DNA from: Candidatus Nitrosopumilus sp.
GTDB lineage: Archaea; Thermoproteota; Nitrososphaeria; Nitrososphaerales; Nitrosopumilaceae
Reading direction: 5' to 3'
NCBI GenBank assembly: GCA_029250275.1
Contig: JAPFBP010000007.1
Span: forward strand, 1 to 40,758
Length of the DNA: 40,758 bases
Shown here: in pieces, positions 32,631 to 40,629 of the stretch
Position numbering within the stretch: the first letter of the stretch is position 1
Layout of the letters: each line of letters starts with the position of its first letter
Position numbers and translations under genes: made by a program
The notes under the pieces: generated by a model
What the model was told of the DNA's origin: nothing
Databases searched by the model: none
The model's input: only the letters and a program-made list of their open reading frames with translations

Positions 32631-33239
32631 ATGATTTCTAAAAATAAATTTTTAAATCAATCAAAATCATCTCAAAATGGATTGTTACCAAGAATTGATT
32701 CAATAAAGCAAATTAGGCAAAAAATCGGCATTACGCAAAAAAAACTTGGCGCCATGACAGGAGTTAGTACTTCAATGATAAATCAAATTGAATCAGGTAG
32801 AAGTCAACCAAGTTATAATACAGCTAAAAAAATTTTTGAGAGCCTTGCAAAACTAGAAGGAGAGTCGTCTTCTCACACAGCGGGGGATTTTTGTAGTCAG
32901 GATATCGTAAAGCTAAAACCAACAAATACACTTCACGATGCAATTAAAAAAATGCATGAATTATCAATTAGCCAAATCCCTGTTTTTGATAATTTAGAAG
33001 TAGTAGGGTTAATTTCAGAAGATGGAATTGTAAAACATCTAGCTGATTTAGGCCAAACAGATTTGAAAAAAGCAACGCTTGCAGACACCATGGATCCAGT
33101 TCCACCAATAGTAGATTTTGACACCCCTGCAAATGTTTTAGTTCCTTTGATAAGATATTCCAAATGCATTCTAGTTTCTAAAAAATTAAAAATTATAGGA
33201 ATCATAACAGCTTCAGATACTTTGAAAATGATGGAATGA
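32631..33239 (+). CDS. HTH-CBS domain transcription regulator
   Basis: An XRE-type helix-turn-helix at residues about 22-75 (IRQKIGITQKKLGAMTGVST, then MINQIESGRSQPS, the recognition helix) is joined to a pair of CBS motifs (about 88-200). CBS pairs bind adenine nucleotides, so the protein may sense energy charge (AMP/ATP). A regulator of this layout downstream of the ATP/AMP-linked pyruvate phosphate dikinase makes that enzyme or its pathway a sensible target, but this is inference. 202 aa. A C2H2 microprotein gene precedes it by 6 bases. Confidence 0.85.
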   Translation: MISKNKFLNQSKSSQNGLLPRIDSIKQIRQKIGITQKKLGAMTGVSTSMINQIESGRSQPSYNTAKKIFESLAKLEGESSSHTAGDFCSQDIVKLKPTNTLHDAIKKMHELSISQIPVFDNLEVVGLISEDGIVKHLADLGQTDLKKATLADTMDPVPPIVDFDTPANVLVPLIRYSKCILVSKKLKIIGIITASDTLKMME

Positions 33240-33317
33240 GTAGCTTACACCATTGATCATAGTAACAATGCCTACCTAATTGTCAGAGATGATGCATAGT
33301 CAAAACATACAAAAAAT

Positions 33318-33361
33318 CCAAACTCCAATACGCTTAAGTTTAAAATTTTTGTAGAGAATTC
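33318..33361 (+). promoter_or_regulatory. shared promoter block, copy B
   Basis: CCAAACTCCAATACGCTTAA then GTTTAAAATTTTTGTAGAGA and ATTC immediately before the ATG at 33362. It matches the block before the gene starting at 7137 with only a few differences over about 43 bases. Confidence 0.55.
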
Positions 33362-33967
33362 ATGACAAGTTTTGACGACGGTAAGAAATCAGCCATGGTA
33401 TTTCTTAGTGATTTAAAAGACGATAAACTGATTTGTTGGAATCGAGTATCGTTAGAGGATGAAGAATTTTATGCTAATTTTCTTAATTTCAAAAAAGACT
33501 TTGAATCAGTTTTTACAAAAATAGAGTTAGACAGTAAAAATATAACAGATAAAGAAAAATTAAGACAAAATATAGTTTTCATGATTTATGTAAGATACAA
33601 TTATGTCGTATCCCATCTTGAAATTATTAACAAACTTTTAAAATTAATGATATGTAAAAAACCTAAACTAGAATACAAAAAACAAACTACATTACCTCAA
33701 CTGATTAGTATGATTTGTGATAATCTCGGACATAGTGAAAACTGGAGTGAAAGGACTAAAGAAACATTCCATCCCAAGTTTAAAAATGCAATAGCACATC
33801 ATATTTTTCTAATAACCGAAGACGGAATAACAATTTATCCAGATGATATTAAAAAGAAAGAAACATACGACATTTTTGCATTACAAGAACTTAACGCATA
33901 TGTGCAAGGACTACTTTCAGGATTTGTAGAATTTACAAACAATGAGAAAGCAGAACATGGTATTTAG
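33362..33967 (+). CDS. 201-aa hypothetical protein
   Basis: Starts MTSFDDGKKSAMVFLSDLKD. Mostly helical, no signal peptide or membrane segment. A middle part (VFMIYVRYNYVVSHLEIINK) and a region with HPKFKNAIAHHIFLITEDGI may form a ligand site, but no family is recognised. It shares its promoter block with the gene at 6826-7137 and, less closely, with the next gene. Confidence 0.65.
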   Translation: MTSFDDGKKSAMVFLSDLKDDKLICWNRVSLEDEEFYANFLNFKKDFESVFTKIELDSKNITDKEKLRQNIVFMIYVRYNYVVSHLEIINKLLKLMICKKPKLEYKKQTTLPQLISMICDNLGHSENWSERTKETFHPKFKNAIAHHIFLITEDGITIYPDDIKKKETYDIFALQELNAYVQGLLSGFVEFTNNEKAEHGI

Positions 33968-33970
33968 ATT

Positions 33971-34018
33971 CTAAACCCCAATAAGATTAAGTTCAATATT
34001 ATTGCAGAAAATTTGTAA
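33971..34018 (+). promoter_or_regulatory. shared promoter block, copy C (diverged)
   Basis: CTAAACCCCAATAAGATTAA then GTTCAATATTATTGCAGAAA and ATTTGTAA before the ATG at 34019. It keeps the CTAAAC-CCAATA-TTAAGTT and GCAGAAAATT framework of copies A and B. Confidence 0.4.
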
Positions 34019-34240
34019 ATGGAAGAATTGGTAAAAAAAGTTAATTTTCTTAATCAAGAGATAGAATCTTTAGTGGGTCAATTGACATTGTTAAAACATG
34101 AATGTCTAAGATTAACCAATAGTAAGGAAAAAATAAAACTTGAAAATCATGTTGGAGAAATAATAGAGAAAATTACAGCATGTGATAAAAAACGTGAAAA
34201 ATTATTACGAGAAATAGAAAAATTAGCAAATAGTCAATAA
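34019..34240 (+). CDS. 73-aa coiled-coil protein
   Basis: Starts MEELVKKVNFLNQEIESLVG and has heptad-like spacing through almost its whole length, with a Leu/Ile stripe and many charged residues. Two Cys (KHECLRL and TACDKKRE) may bind metal or cross-link. It should form a dimeric coiled coil; no family recognised. It directly follows the 33362 gene, behind its own version of the shared promoter. Confidence 0.65.
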   Translation: MEELVKKVNFLNQEIESLVGQLTLLKHECLRLTNSKEKIKLENHVGEIIEKITACDKKREKLLREIEKLANSQ

Positions 34241-34272
34241 CTATTTCAATCCCAAAAATTCTTGAATTATCT

Positions 34273-34452
34273 TCAAACACTTACCAATGAATCGGAAGCA
34301 TTGCACTGACCGCACTTTGTACTCTTACTCCATTTCTCAACTGTCTTTCCTTGAGAAATTTTTACTACCGTTACACGATTGCATCCAGTACACTTTGCTT
34401 TGGCTGAATAATTTCCTGTGTTGTCTCCCACAAACAAATCCTTGAATCCCAT
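34273..34452 (-). CDS. 59-aa zinc-ribbon protein
   Basis: Starts MGFKDLFVGDNTGNYSAKAK and contains CTGCNRVTVVKISQG and KSTKCGQCNAS: two C-x-x-C pairs 23 residues apart, a clear zinc ribbon on a beta-hairpin. Convergent with the coiled-coil gene, with 32 bases between. Its role is unknown, though the fold is common in transcription and translation accessory proteins. Confidence 0.68.
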   Translation of the reverse strand: MGFKDLFVGDNTGNYSAKAKCTGCNRVTVVKISQGKTVEKWSKSTKCGQCNASDSLVSV

Positions 34453-34638
34453 AACACGATTAATTTCATTGCTAATATTTGATGGTTAATTAAAATTTTA
34501 CTAAAAAATATTATTCAATAATCACATTCTAATTTTAGACGTAAAAAATTAACATAATTAGGCTAATTAATATTAAAATAAAAAATAATATTTGAAAAGA
34601 ATCAAGTTTAAAATTAATTAAACGAAACTAACTTACAT

Positions 34639-34767
34639 CTACTTTTTGTTCTTTGGTAAACATTCTTTACAATATACTGGTCTGCCTTCTTTTGGTTCAA
34701 AAGGAACCTCAGAATCTTTTCCACAGTCTGAACAAGTACATTTGTACATTTTTCTGTCTTCTGACAT
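34639..34767 (-). CDS. 42-aa CxxC zinc-ribbon protein (CxxC-CxxCG type)
   Basis: Starts MSEDRKMYKCTCSDCGKDSE and continues VPFEPKEGRPVYCKECLPKN. The pattern C-x-D-C-G-K-x-x-x-V-P-F-x-P-x-x-G-R-P-V-Y-C-x-x-C is a widespread small zinc ribbon seen in archaea and bacteria as a free protein or as a tail of larger ones. The match is strong despite the length. Role unknown, probably nucleic-acid or RNA-polymerase related. Confidence 0.78.
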   Translation of the reverse strand: MSEDRKMYKCTCSDCGKDSEVPFEPKEGRPVYCKECLPKNKK

Positions 34768-34899
34768 AATACACATGAATTTCCGCTCTATAATAACAAG
34801 CGTATTCAATTAAATGAGTATTGTTTAGTTAGATTATTCTTTAGGATTGGTAAAGTTAAACGAGCTTACCTTACATTGTAAATAATAAAAAAGAACCCT

Positions 34900-35001
34900 C
34901 TATTCAGATTTAGTTTCCATATTTCTCTCATCCATACAATAAATACAAGCACAATGCCAATGACACCCTAATTGATTTGACTTTGGTACTTTCTTTTTCT
35001 G
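34900..35001 (-). pseudogene. second copy of the CHWHCACIYC microprotein without start codon
   Basis: In the same frame as the gene at 5351-5458, this copy reads QKKKVPKSNQLG, then CHWHCACIYC and a different tail MDERNMETKSE. About 70 bases are nearly identical to copy 1. The ATG of copy 1 is replaced by CAG, and a TGA lies three codons further up, so no normal start remains. It could be a pseudogene, or be read from an unusual start. Confidence 0.6.
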
Positions 35002-35272
35002 CGCGAATCACTCAAGTGAGAAATAGTTGTCAAAGTATCAATCTGTCACGGGGCGCGCGAAAGAGGTCTCAAAGAAACATGAAAATGACAGAAAATGCTC
35101 GTTATACTCTAATTTGTGCATAATGAATGCTAAATCTTGTTTGATCTGTCTTGTTCTCTCATTTATGTTCAAAATGATTAGTAAAACATTGCATAATAGC
35201 ACATTTGATGAAAATTGACATTTAGTGTTACAATAATATGTTAACGAGTTTATTTTATTATAAAAAAAGAAA
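35002..35272. other. intergenic region with a doubtful Cys-containing frame
   Basis: A 270-base stretch. A plus-strand frame from a TTG at 35027 to 35218 (MSKYQSVTGRAKEVSKKHEN and on, with CSLYSNLC and CLICL) could give 63 aa, but there is no clear promoter and the second half is loose. It contains a short GC-rich spot, CACGGGGCGCGCG at about 35047-35059, out of keeping with the AT-rich surroundings. Confidence 0.3.
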
Positions 35273-36160
35273 TTATTGAGTCCAACCATAACTCATTAAT
35301 TTTTGAACGCTAGTTGATTTTACACAAGCTGGATTTCCAGAAGATTTGAAGACAAGTTCCATTGAAGATTTACATTGAACATCATTTGGTTCAACTCCTT
35401 CTTTGATCTGTTTCAAAGGAGGTAAACTTGCAAGATATACCTCTTCATGTTCTGATGTAACGGATTGAATTCCAGATAACTCCTCAAATTCATAAATTAC
35501 TGCATCTATGGAATCTGCTACATCTGTAGGATCTGCTCGGATGTCAAAATTAGACCATACTTGTTCATAGTATTCGTTGATTCGTTTTGAATCAACTGGA
35601 TCTATGCCATCAATAGTGCCAAAGATTTGTTGAGACTGCCAAATGAATGCAGACCCATCTTGGAACTCTGCTATCTCTTCGATGATTCCATTAACAATTG
35701 CTTCTTTGTATTCAACTTTTGAAGTCTCAAGAAGTTGGTTGATTAATTGCATTTTAAATTCAGATTCATTACTTAATTCGTAACCAACTACAATTTCTCG
35801 TGCTTCTTGAATAATCTTCTTTGCATCATCAATTACTAGTTGAGCTTGCTCTCGATTTACATCTGTACTTGCTTTGTCTTTTAACTCCAATAATGTATTT
35901 TGGAGTTTTTGATCAAAGTCCGGATTACTTTCAAGATATCCACTCATTGTCCCATACAATTCAGAGATTGGATGTGTTGCATGAACTATAGCTAATTCTG
36001 CATTCCTTTCATCAAGATTCATTTCTAATGCCCAAAAATGACCTAATGTTTCTTCCAAAGTACCTGCAAATTCTATTTTTTCATTTCTTTCTAAATCTGC
36101 AAAAGCGATTGGGGTACTAAGAATAATCATAGTCAAAATTCCCATCATGATTTTATTCAT
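35273..36160 (-). CDS. secreted helical protein with thaumarchaeal C-terminal Cys motif
   Basis: A Sec signal peptide (residues 1-21, MNKIMMGILTMIILSTPIAF, cut after A-F-A) is followed by a mostly helical acidic domain of about 215 residues. The C-terminus (about 245-295) has a motif seen on many exported proteins of ammonia-oxidising archaea: PPLKQIKEGVEPNDVQC, LVFKSSGNPACVKS and LMSYGWTQ, with two Cys probably forming a disulfide. The helical part begins HPISELYGTMSGYLES and faintly resembles the extracellular helix bundle of iron permeases; not firm. Expected at the cell surface or pseudoperiplasm. Confidence 0.75.
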   Translation of the reverse strand: MNKIMMGILTMIILSTPIAFADLERNEKIEFAGTLEETLGHFWALEMNLDERNAELAIVHATHPISELYGTMSGYLESNPDFDQKLQNTLLELKDKASTDVNREQAQLVIDDAKKIIQEAREIVVGYELSNESEFKMQLINQLLETSKVEYKEAIVNGIIEEIAEFQDGSAFIWQSQQIFGTIDGIDPVDSKRINEYYEQVWSNFDIRADPTDVADSIDAVIYEFEELSGIQSVTSEHEEVYLASLPPLKQIKEGVEPNDVQCKSSMELVFKSSGNPACVKSTSVQKLMSYGWTQ

Positions 36161-36257
36161 TTTTTGTAATAATTTTCACTGTTGTTTAAAACTTCAAATG
36201 GTTCTAAGATCAGATTACATGATTCTAGAATGAGTGGATAAACTTGTTTTAGGTAAT

Positions 36258-36656
36258 TCACGCTTTAGGATGAGAACAAAGTTCTGCCAATACACCGTGT
36301 AATGATTTTGGATGAATAAAAGTAACTTTAGTTCCAGCAGAACCAGGTCTAATTTTTCCCAAAAATTGTATTCCGCAACCCTCCATTCGTTCAACTTCAC
36401 CTTCAATATTGTCAGTGTCTAATGCCATGTGATGTAATCCTTGTCCTTTTTTATCAAGAAATTTTTTAATTGGGCTTTCATCATTTGTTGGCTGCATTAA
36501 TTCTATACGAGCATTTTCTAGATGTAATATTGCAATTTTAACGCCTTCAGATTCTACTGTTTCAAATTCTACATCGTCAACACCTAGAGCTTGCTGATAA
36601 ATTTTAGCAGATTCTTCAACATCATTTACTGCAATTGCAATATGATCAATTTTCAT
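36258..36656 (-). CDS. mce: methylmalonyl-CoA epimerase
   Basis: Glyoxalase-fold enzyme interconverting (R)- and (S)-methylmalonyl-CoA, needed in the 3-hydroxypropionate/4-hydroxybutyrate cycle. Features are KIDHIAIAVNDVEESAKIYQ at the start (metal His4), GLHHMALDTDNIEGEV (about 78-93) and GTKVTFIHPKSLHGVLAEL at the end (metal Glu). 132 aa is standard. Its pathway partner, methylmalonyl-CoA mutase, ends at 40630, about 4 kb away on the same strand. Confidence 0.92.
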   Translation of the reverse strand: MKIDHIAIAVNDVEESAKIYQQALGVDDVEFETVESEGVKIAILHLENARIELMQPTNDESPIKKFLDKKGQGLHHMALDTDNIEGEVERMEGCGIQFLGKIRPGSAGTKVTFIHPKSLHGVLAELCSHPKA

Positions 36657-36789
36657 CTAAAAGACCTCATCAATTTACAGTATTAATGGATTTATTTTAT
36701 TTGAATTATAAAAAATAATCAAAATTTTATTTCATGACTAGATCATTACATGGGTTTTATTAAGGGTGGAATGATATTATTACTCCAAG

Positions 36790-37608
36790 ATGGATGAATT
36801 AAAAGTAAAAAAAGATTTTACAGATATTTACACGCAAGATTCTCCACATGAATATCTAAAAGAAATGGACAGATTGGAATATTCCATATCAGATTCTACA
36901 AAACCATTATACAACTCCATCATAGAAGAACTGGAAGAGACATTATCTAGACCCGTTAATGTTTTAGATTTGGGAAGTTCGTACGGTATCAACTCTTCAT
37001 TAATGAAATATGATTTAACAATGTCAGAATTGAACAATTTCTTTTTAAATGGAACTGAACCTACAAAACAAGAGACTAAACAATTCTACGAAGAATGCAC
37101 AAGTAATGACAACATAAATTTCTATCAGATAGACATCTCAGAAGAGGCTCTGAAATTCTCTGAGGAGATGAATTTGTGTGTGAGAGGCATGAATGTTGAT
37201 CTTGAAGCTGAAAAATTAAATTTACTAGGATCATTACCGAAAATGGACATAGTTATTGCAACTGGTTGTATTGGTTATATCGGATACAAGGCATTTTTAA
37301 ATCTACTAAAAGTAATTAAAAATAGACAATCCAATTCAAATGAATCTGAAACAGAATATACCGCTCCAATCTTTGCATTCTCTGTTCTTAGAATGTTTGA
37401 TATGAAGGACATTGAAGAGGTTTTTGAAATATATGATTACTCTATTGTAAAAAGCGATATGAAACCAATACGTCAAAGAAATTTTTCTGATCCTAAAGAA
37501 AAAGCACAAACTGTTTCTCTATTACATGGTATGGGAATTAATACTAAAAAGTATGAAGACGATGGTAATTTCTATGCCGATTTTTATATTGCAAAATCCA
37601 AAAATTAG
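36790..37608 (+). CDS. class I SAM-dependent methyltransferase-like protein
   Basis: A 272-aa Rossmann-fold protein with the SAM-binding motif I VLDLGSSYGINSSLM (about residues 57-71), an acidic motif II in FYQIDISEEAL, and KMDIVIATGCIGYIGYKAF as the post-II strand. A 50-residue insertion follows motif I. The N-terminal SPHEYLKEM and the end YEDDGNFYADFYIAKSK are not family-typical. Target unknown. It converges on the MFS gene with 21 bases between stops; the two could act together on a secreted small molecule, which is speculative. Confidence 0.72.
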   Translation: MDELKVKKDFTDIYTQDSPHEYLKEMDRLEYSISDSTKPLYNSIIEELEETLSRPVNVLDLGSSYGINSSLMKYDLTMSELNNFFLNGTEPTKQETKQFYEECTSNDNINFYQIDISEEALKFSEEMNLCVRGMNVDLEAEKLNLLGSLPKMDIVIATGCIGYIGYKAFLNLLKVIKNRQSNSNESETEYTAPIFAFSVLRMFDMKDIEEVFEIYDYSIVKSDMKPIRQRNFSDPKEKAQTVSLLHGMGINTKKYEDDGNFYADFYIAKSKN

Positions 37609-37629
37609 TAAGACAACATCGTCCTTAAT

Positions 37630-38919
37630 TTACCCAATGGCCTTATGCGACAATACGTATTTTAAATAAAATCTAAACATTAGAAGAGATAATAGTATCA
37701 AAACTACTGCAACACCAAAAGAAACAGAGTAACTTAATGCATTTGCAATAAATCCAGCAGTCAAAGAACCTAACAATAAACCTAGTCCAATCATAAAGCT
37801 ATTCACACCCAAGTATGTTCCTTCAAATCCTCGTGGAATGGCTTTGAACAAAATCAATGAATTTGCAGTACTGTATATTGAAAATGCTGTAACCAACAAA
37901 CATGAAGATATTACTGCCGTAACAAATGATTCTGCGCCCATCATCTGAGGGAAAATAACGATAGTAATTAAAATTCCTAGCACTCGTGGAATATATGCTA
38001 GCTGTGTAGCACGTTCTTCAGAAATTTTTGCAATTAGTTTAGGAACTAGAAAAAATATTGCAAGTAATGTTATGGTTTGAAACATGTACACTAGAAAAAC
38101 TTGAGAATCAGTAAAATCATATTTCTTTAAGAATGGAATAAATGCAGTAAAGTAAATGTTACTGCCAAAATAAAATAAAAAATTTGCAAAAAATAAAATT
38201 CCAATCTCATGTGAAACTTTACCTTTAAAAATTGAAATTATATGTCTGAAATCATAAATTTTTGGAACTTTGTGATATACAACTTGAAAGTGATATCGGT
38301 TATAGTTGAAAATATGTTTTAGACCATGAATTGAATGCACAAGTGTCTCTCTTTCAATAAAGCTCTTCCGCTCTACTGGCATGCTCAGTATTACAGCAAT
38401 AGTGCTTGATATAGCACAAAAAATAAAGTATGGTCTAAGATCAAAAAATGAATCCCACAATACACCCACAAGGAATGCTAAAAGACTACCAAAGCTTGCA
38501 ATAATTGAAACCCTTGAAAACAGAACACCCCATTGGTTATTTGTAACAGATTCCATAACTAAAATATGAGTTACAGGATTTTTTCCAATTATAAAAAATC
38601 CCAGAATTGCGGAAAGAATGAAAACAAAATTAATTTCAGATACAAAATACATAGCCAAGCTAGTTACAGCAATTACAGAAAAACAAATTATCAAAATTCC
38701 TTTCTTTATTTGATATCTATCAATAATTTTACCCCAAAAAATAGCGCCTAATGAAGCAAACCCATAATGCAGTCCAATTACGATCCCAACATCTGTCACA
38801 TTTCCTCCAAGAAATAAAACAAACAAAGGAATTGCAATGTGTAAACCTTCAGCAGTAATGCTGGATGGCATTATGAAGAGCATCCACTTTTTCTTGTTGG
38901 AAATCATACGATCATTCAT
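37630..38919 (-). CDS. major facilitator superfamily transporter
   Basis: A 429-aa protein with about 12 hydrophobic segments split into two halves by a charged loop (about residues 178-225, ERKSFIERETLVHSIHGLKH). The loop after helix 2 has the MFS motif A remnant FWGKIIDRYQIKKG (about 60-73). Sequence type is that of drug or small-molecule exporters, substrate unknown. It stands alone on its strand. Confidence 0.85.
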   Translation of the reverse strand: MNDRMISNKKKWMLFIMPSSITAEGLHIAIPLFVLFLGGNVTDVGIVIGLHYGFASLGAIFWGKIIDRYQIKKGILIICFSVIAVTSLAMYFVSEINFVFILSAILGFFIIGKNPVTHILVMESVTNNQWGVLFSRVSIIASFGSLLAFLVGVLWDSFFDLRPYFIFCAISSTIAVILSMPVERKSFIERETLVHSIHGLKHIFNYNRYHFQVVYHKVPKIYDFRHIISIFKGKVSHEIGILFFANFLFYFGSNIYFTAFIPFLKKYDFTDSQVFLVYMFQTITLLAIFFLVPKLIAKISEERATQLAYIPRVLGILITIVIFPQMMGAESFVTAVISSCLLVTAFSIYSTANSLILFKAIPRGFEGTYLGVNSFMIGLGLLLGSLTAGFIANALSYSVSFGVAVVLILLSLLMFRFYLKYVLSHKAIG

Positions 38920-39130
38920 TTGAACTGAAAGATTGTTTTTGATATTAGCTAGTCAACTTTATACCACCAACAAACAATGATTTGTCTAGCAAGAGTAGAA
39001 TAAACAAAGAGATTTTAAAATATTACAAGTTCGATTCTAAAAAGACTTGAACCATTTTTTGAGGATAATTTTGGATTCATTTCATAGAATAAATTTTAAT
39101 TCAGTGTACTTTTGAAAATAAATTCATGAA

Positions 39131-39388
39131 ATGTCTAAGGGATTAGTTCCAGAGGTAAATTATTTAGAAGAAGCAGATGATATTGACGGTAAGAGTGGAG
39201 GTATCTGGACTACAAGTGAAGATGTTTGTATTTACAAAGGGATTCCACCATTTAATCATAATTTAGAATATGGTGAAATGCTGGTATCTAAAGCCACACA
39301 CATAATTCCAAATCACAGTGGAATGAAAGTAAAAGAGATGTACATCCATGGAATACGTAGTGAGATTTACAGTTGGCTTTCTCTTTGA
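39131..39388 (+). CDS. 85-aa hypothetical protein
   Basis: Starts MSKGLVPEVNYLEEADDIDG and reads as a small alpha/beta protein (SGGIWTTSEDVCIYKGIPPF, VKEMYIHGIRSEIYSWLSL). No family recognised, no signal peptide. It lies in the AT-rich gap between the MFS gene and the J-domain unit. Confidence 0.5.
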   Translation: MSKGLVPEVNYLEEADDIDGKSGGIWTTSEDVCIYKGIPPFNHNLEYGEMLVSKATHIIPNHSGMKVKEMYIHGIRSEIYSWLSL

Positions 39389-39472
39389 GGAAAAACTGGA
39401 ATTAAAATAGGTCAAAACTTGAAGTAGTTGACTAGGATAAGATTGTGTTTTGTTATCGTATATTTGAGGACG

Positions 39473-39691
39473 TCATGCAAACTTGTCATCTTGAACTATT
39501 AGCGTTTCATCAATTCTGAGAATTTTACCAATTCTTCCTGATAGAGTTAACAGAACATCATCTGATTGAAACTCAAAGGCATAATCAAAGTCGAATGGAT
39601 GTTCTCTCTTGCAAATTCAACGTCTTCTTCTTTATCTTTAATTTATTCAATAGATACTCATCTATTTTGAGATTTTAGTATCTATCTTCAT
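39473..39691 (-). pseudogene. frameshifted gene coupled to the J-domain/TPR gene
   Basis: Its ATG (39691-39689) overlaps the stop of the J-domain gene as TGATG. The reading begins MKIDTKISK, then needs three single-base gains to stay open: after TCAAAA (gives IDEYLLNKLK), in TTAAAG (gives DKEEDVEFAR), and in GAGAGA (gives EHPFDFDYAFEFQSDDVLLT). It then runs LSGRIGKILRIDETLIVQDD and KFA to the stop at 39475-39473. The pieces join into one plausible protein of about 72 aa with no known family. Decay or assembly error are both possible; the coupling shows it was once a real gene. Confidence 0.5.
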
Positions 39692-40392
39692 CAACTGCCA
39701 TATCCCAATTCTCTAGATCTGGCATAACATTTCTTTGCCTCATCGTCGTTACCAAGAAAGTTTAGTGAATTACCTTTGTTATTCCATGCATCCGCATCCC
39801 TAGGATCAATTTTGATTGCTTGATCGTAGGATATTATTGCTTCATCGTATTTGCCAAGAAAGTTTAGTGAATTACCTTTGTTATTCCATGCATCCGCATC
39901 CCTAGGATCAATTTTGATTGCTTGATCGTAGGATATTATTGCTTCATCGTATTTGCCAAGAAAATATAGTGCAAGAGCTTTGTTATTCCATACAACTGGA
40001 TTATTAGGATCAATTTTGATTGCTTGATCGTAACACGTAATTGCTTCATCATATTTGTCAAGAAAATATAGTGCACCGCCTTTGTTACGCCACCCCCATG
40101 CATCATTAGAATCAAACTCATCTCCTCTTTGTGCCCCTTGAAAAATATCAGCACTAGAATATCTACCATCAACACCAGTATGACCATGTTGATCATAGAC
40201 CTGTTTTTTATCAGGGTTTGAAATAACCGCATATGCTTCAGAAATTTCTTTAAAATGTTCTCCAGCATCTAAATATTGATTACGGTCAGGATGGAATTTT
40301 AATGCTAATTTTCTATACTGCTGTTTGACTTCATAATGAGAAGATGTTTTTGTGACACCTAAAACATCATAATAATCGCGTTTTGCAGACAT
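39691..40392 (-). CDS. J-domain protein with C-terminal TPR array
   Basis: Residues 1-72 are a complete J domain with the HPD motif at 34-36 (LKFHPDRNQ) and the end [15 protein letters not shown], so it should stimulate an Hsp70 (DnaK). The Gly/Phe-rich and zinc-finger parts of true DnaJ are missing. Instead, residues about 97-233 hold four TPR units of the type [20 protein letters not shown]. Two of the TPRs are coded by exactly the same 102 bases (39752-39853 and 39854-39955). A J-TPR order is the reverse of eukaryotic DNAJC3/C7. Likely a specialised co-chaperone that binds clients through the TPRs. Confidence 0.88.
   Translation of the reverse strand: MSAKRDYYDVLGVTKTSSHYEVKQQYRKLALKFHPDRNQYLDAGEHFKEISEAYAVISNPDKKQVYDQHGHTGVDGRYSSADIFQGAQRGDEFDSNDAWGWRNKGGALYFLDKYDEAITCYDQAIKIDPNNPVVWNNKALALYFLGKYDEAIISYDQAIKIDPRDADAWNNKGNSLNFLGKYDEAIISYDQAIKIDPRDADAWNNKGNSLNFLGNDDEAKKCYARSRELGYGS
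39752..39955 (-). repeat. perfect 102-bp tandem duplication inside TPR array
   Basis: Two adjacent 102-base copies (39752-39853 and 39854-39955) appear identical base for base. Each codes one 34-residue TPR unit, so the reading frame is kept. Neighbouring TPR units are similar only at protein level, so this duplication is recent. Confidence 0.9.
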
Positions 40393-40629
40393 GAATCATA
40401 CGTTGATCATAATTATTGTATAAATGATTGAATTAGAAATTTAGATGATTTTTGTTTCATTAGTTAAAGATGTCCCCCCAGACTTTTTCTTCCAAAATTA
40501 AAAAGGTTAAAGGACGAACCAACAACAGCTGAAAAAATTAGTCGTAAAACTTGAGATCGCTGAAGTTTAAAATCACTACCCAATGAAATCTCAGTATAAT
40601 CTTGAAAATAAAATCATGAAAAGGTGTAA
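40393..40629. other. intergenic region between J-domain gene and mutase 3' end
   Basis: Nothing clearly coding is seen. A plus-strand frame of 20 codons (MSPQTFSSKIKKVKGRTNNS from about 40470) is too short to judge. The promoter of the J-domain unit should lie near 40410-40440, where TTGTATAAATG is a likely TATA box. Confidence 0.35.

Noticed and set aside
35027-35218. 63-aa plus-strand frame with several Cys
   Set aside because: TTG start without a visible promoter, loose composition in the second half; not enough to call a gene.
39028-39050. Second T-loop-like string (AAGTTCGATTCT)
   Set aside because: Stem pairing fails and no tRNA cloverleaf can be drawn around it.
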